NCBI GenBank assembly: GCA_900318835.1
Contig: ONLW01000022.1
Coordinates: forward strand, 1 to 47,668
Length of the DNA: 47,668 nucleotides
Direction of reading: 5' to 3'
Source of the DNA: an uncultured Bacteroidales bacterium
GTDB taxonomy: Bacteria > Bacteroidota > Bacteroidia > Bacteroidales > P3
In this document: one piece after another, positions 47,166 to 47,668 of the stretch
How positions within the stretch are numbered: position 1 is the first letter of the stretch
How the letters are laid out: every line of letters starts with the position of its first letter
Program-made: the position numbers and the translations under genes
The notes under the pieces: generated by a model
The model's database searches: none
What the model saw: only the letters and a program-made list of their open reading frames with translations
What the model was told of the DNA's origin: nothing

Positions 47166-47261
47166 AATTTCTTATAATTTATTATATTATTATTAAATTC
47201 AATGTTCTTTATCACTTAACAATCATGCCATTATACCCACGGCACAAGACATATTAAAATG

Positions 47262-47269
47262 CAAATATA
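47262..47269 (-). promoter_or_regulatory. Bacteroidetes promoter of the mce-mmd operon
   Basis: On the minus strand TATATTTG followed by CA, 97 bases before the mce start codon. Confidence 0.75.
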
Positions 47270-47312
47270 CGAATAATTTCAAATATAGATAGTAAAAAAA
47301 ATACAAAAGCAA

Positions 47313-47338
47313 ACGGCCTCGCAGTACTGCGGGGCCGT
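47313..47338 (-). terminator. Rho-independent terminator of the last gene
   Basis: ACGGCCtCGCAG-ta-CTGCGgGGCCGT; the T-rich run follows on the minus strand. It ends the T9SS-protein gene at 47,356. Confidence 0.85.
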
Positions 47339-47355
47339 CTTGTCTCATTCATAGC

Positions 47356-47668
47356 TCATAATACAACTATTTTCCTTGCCGGTCGGTCGCCAACTTTGAC
47401 CAGATAGACACCTGTCGGCAAGGCGTCGCCGACCACCCTGCGGCCCTCGATGTCGTACACCTGGAGGCTCTCGCCCTCGGCACCCTCGACAACGATGCGG
47501 CCATCCACCGAATAGACACTGACTCCATCCTCCTCAGCATCGTCAATCCCGTTGCAGTCCTCATAGTATTTGTCGGCGAACTGACCCCAATACTCGTCAG
47601 CCAAGTAGGCGCTCAGGCTACCGCAGGGGATGACAATGCTGTCCACCTCTGTATCATACAAGCAGCCA
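47356..47668 (-). CDS. C-terminal end of a T9SS type-A sorted surface protein (partial)
   Basis: The frame is open to the window edge, so only the last approximately 103 residues are here. IVIPCGSLSAYLADEYWGQF resembles the repeat unit before the sorting domain in BspA-like leucine-rich proteins. The end has VYSVDGRIVVEGAEGES, LQVYDIEGRRV, LPTGVYLVKVG and a basic RKIVVL, the standard type-A T9SS signal. A second T9SS client after the type-B protein at 12,788. Confidence 0.85.
   Translation of the reverse strand, partial: GCLYDTEVDSIVIPCGSLSAYLADEYWGQFADKYYEDCNGIDDAEEDGVSVYSVDGRIVVEGAEGESLQVYDIEGRRVVGDALPTGVYLVKVGDRPARKIVVL

Overview
The window looks like two genomes joined end to end. Positions 1 to about 11,875 read as an anaerobic Firmicute (Clostridia-like): strong GGAGG ribosome sites, TTGACA/TATAAT promoters, TetR and ArsR regulators, many clostridial families and several decayed genes. 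From about 11,875 to the end the sequence is Bacteroidales: TAnnTTTG promoters, few Shine-Dalgarno sites, type IX secretion (T9SS) sorting domains, lipoproteins and beta-barrels, and a sodium-pumping methylmalonyl-CoA decarboxylase operon. At the join an ACR3 arsenite exporter (minus strand) and a GNAT acetyltransferase (plus strand) both lose their N-termini at the same point. A chimeric metagenome contig is the simplest explanation; real transfer cannot be excluded from sequence alone.

Left part. A GH5 glucanase with a damaged C-terminus abuts a broken formylglycine-enzyme-like fragment. A dead ABC ATPase gene lies next to an intact TetR gene and a Kef-type antiporter. A TetR / ABC ATPase / ABC permease operon follows on the minus strand, with a striking 44-bp nested palindrome over its promoter. 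Next is an ArsR / ArsP-type permease / ferredoxin / thioredoxin-like operon, bordered by scraps of an ACR3 gene and a Phd-type antitoxin. Then come prophage capsid and coiled-coil remnants, and finally arsC and a truncated ACR3.

Right part. tRNA-Arg(ACG); a large T9SS type-B secreted protein; an envelope cluster (lipoprotein, DUF5723-like barrel); der and trxA; a DUF58 protein; two near-identical YqiA-like esterases flanking a membrane protein, a barrel and an S41 peptidase; priA; a fused NfnAB-type oxidoreductase; a PAP2 phosphatase; an ABC-F ATPase; a DUF4143 ATPase; a two-gene BcgI-like restriction-modification system; small lipoproteins; a nitroreductase; then the minus-strand operon mce - mmdA - Cys-rich lipoprotein - oadG - biotin carrier - oadB (succinate to propionate with Na+ export). 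The last gene is the 3' end of another T9SS-sorted protein.

The most unusual signals are a strongly structured, apparently bistable RNA in the leader of the restriction-modification operon (37,209-37,357), a palindromic repeat inserted in frame in the ABC-F ATPase, octamer repeats that occur both between genes and in frame inside the DUF58 gene, and the multi-part operator at 7,151-7,194.
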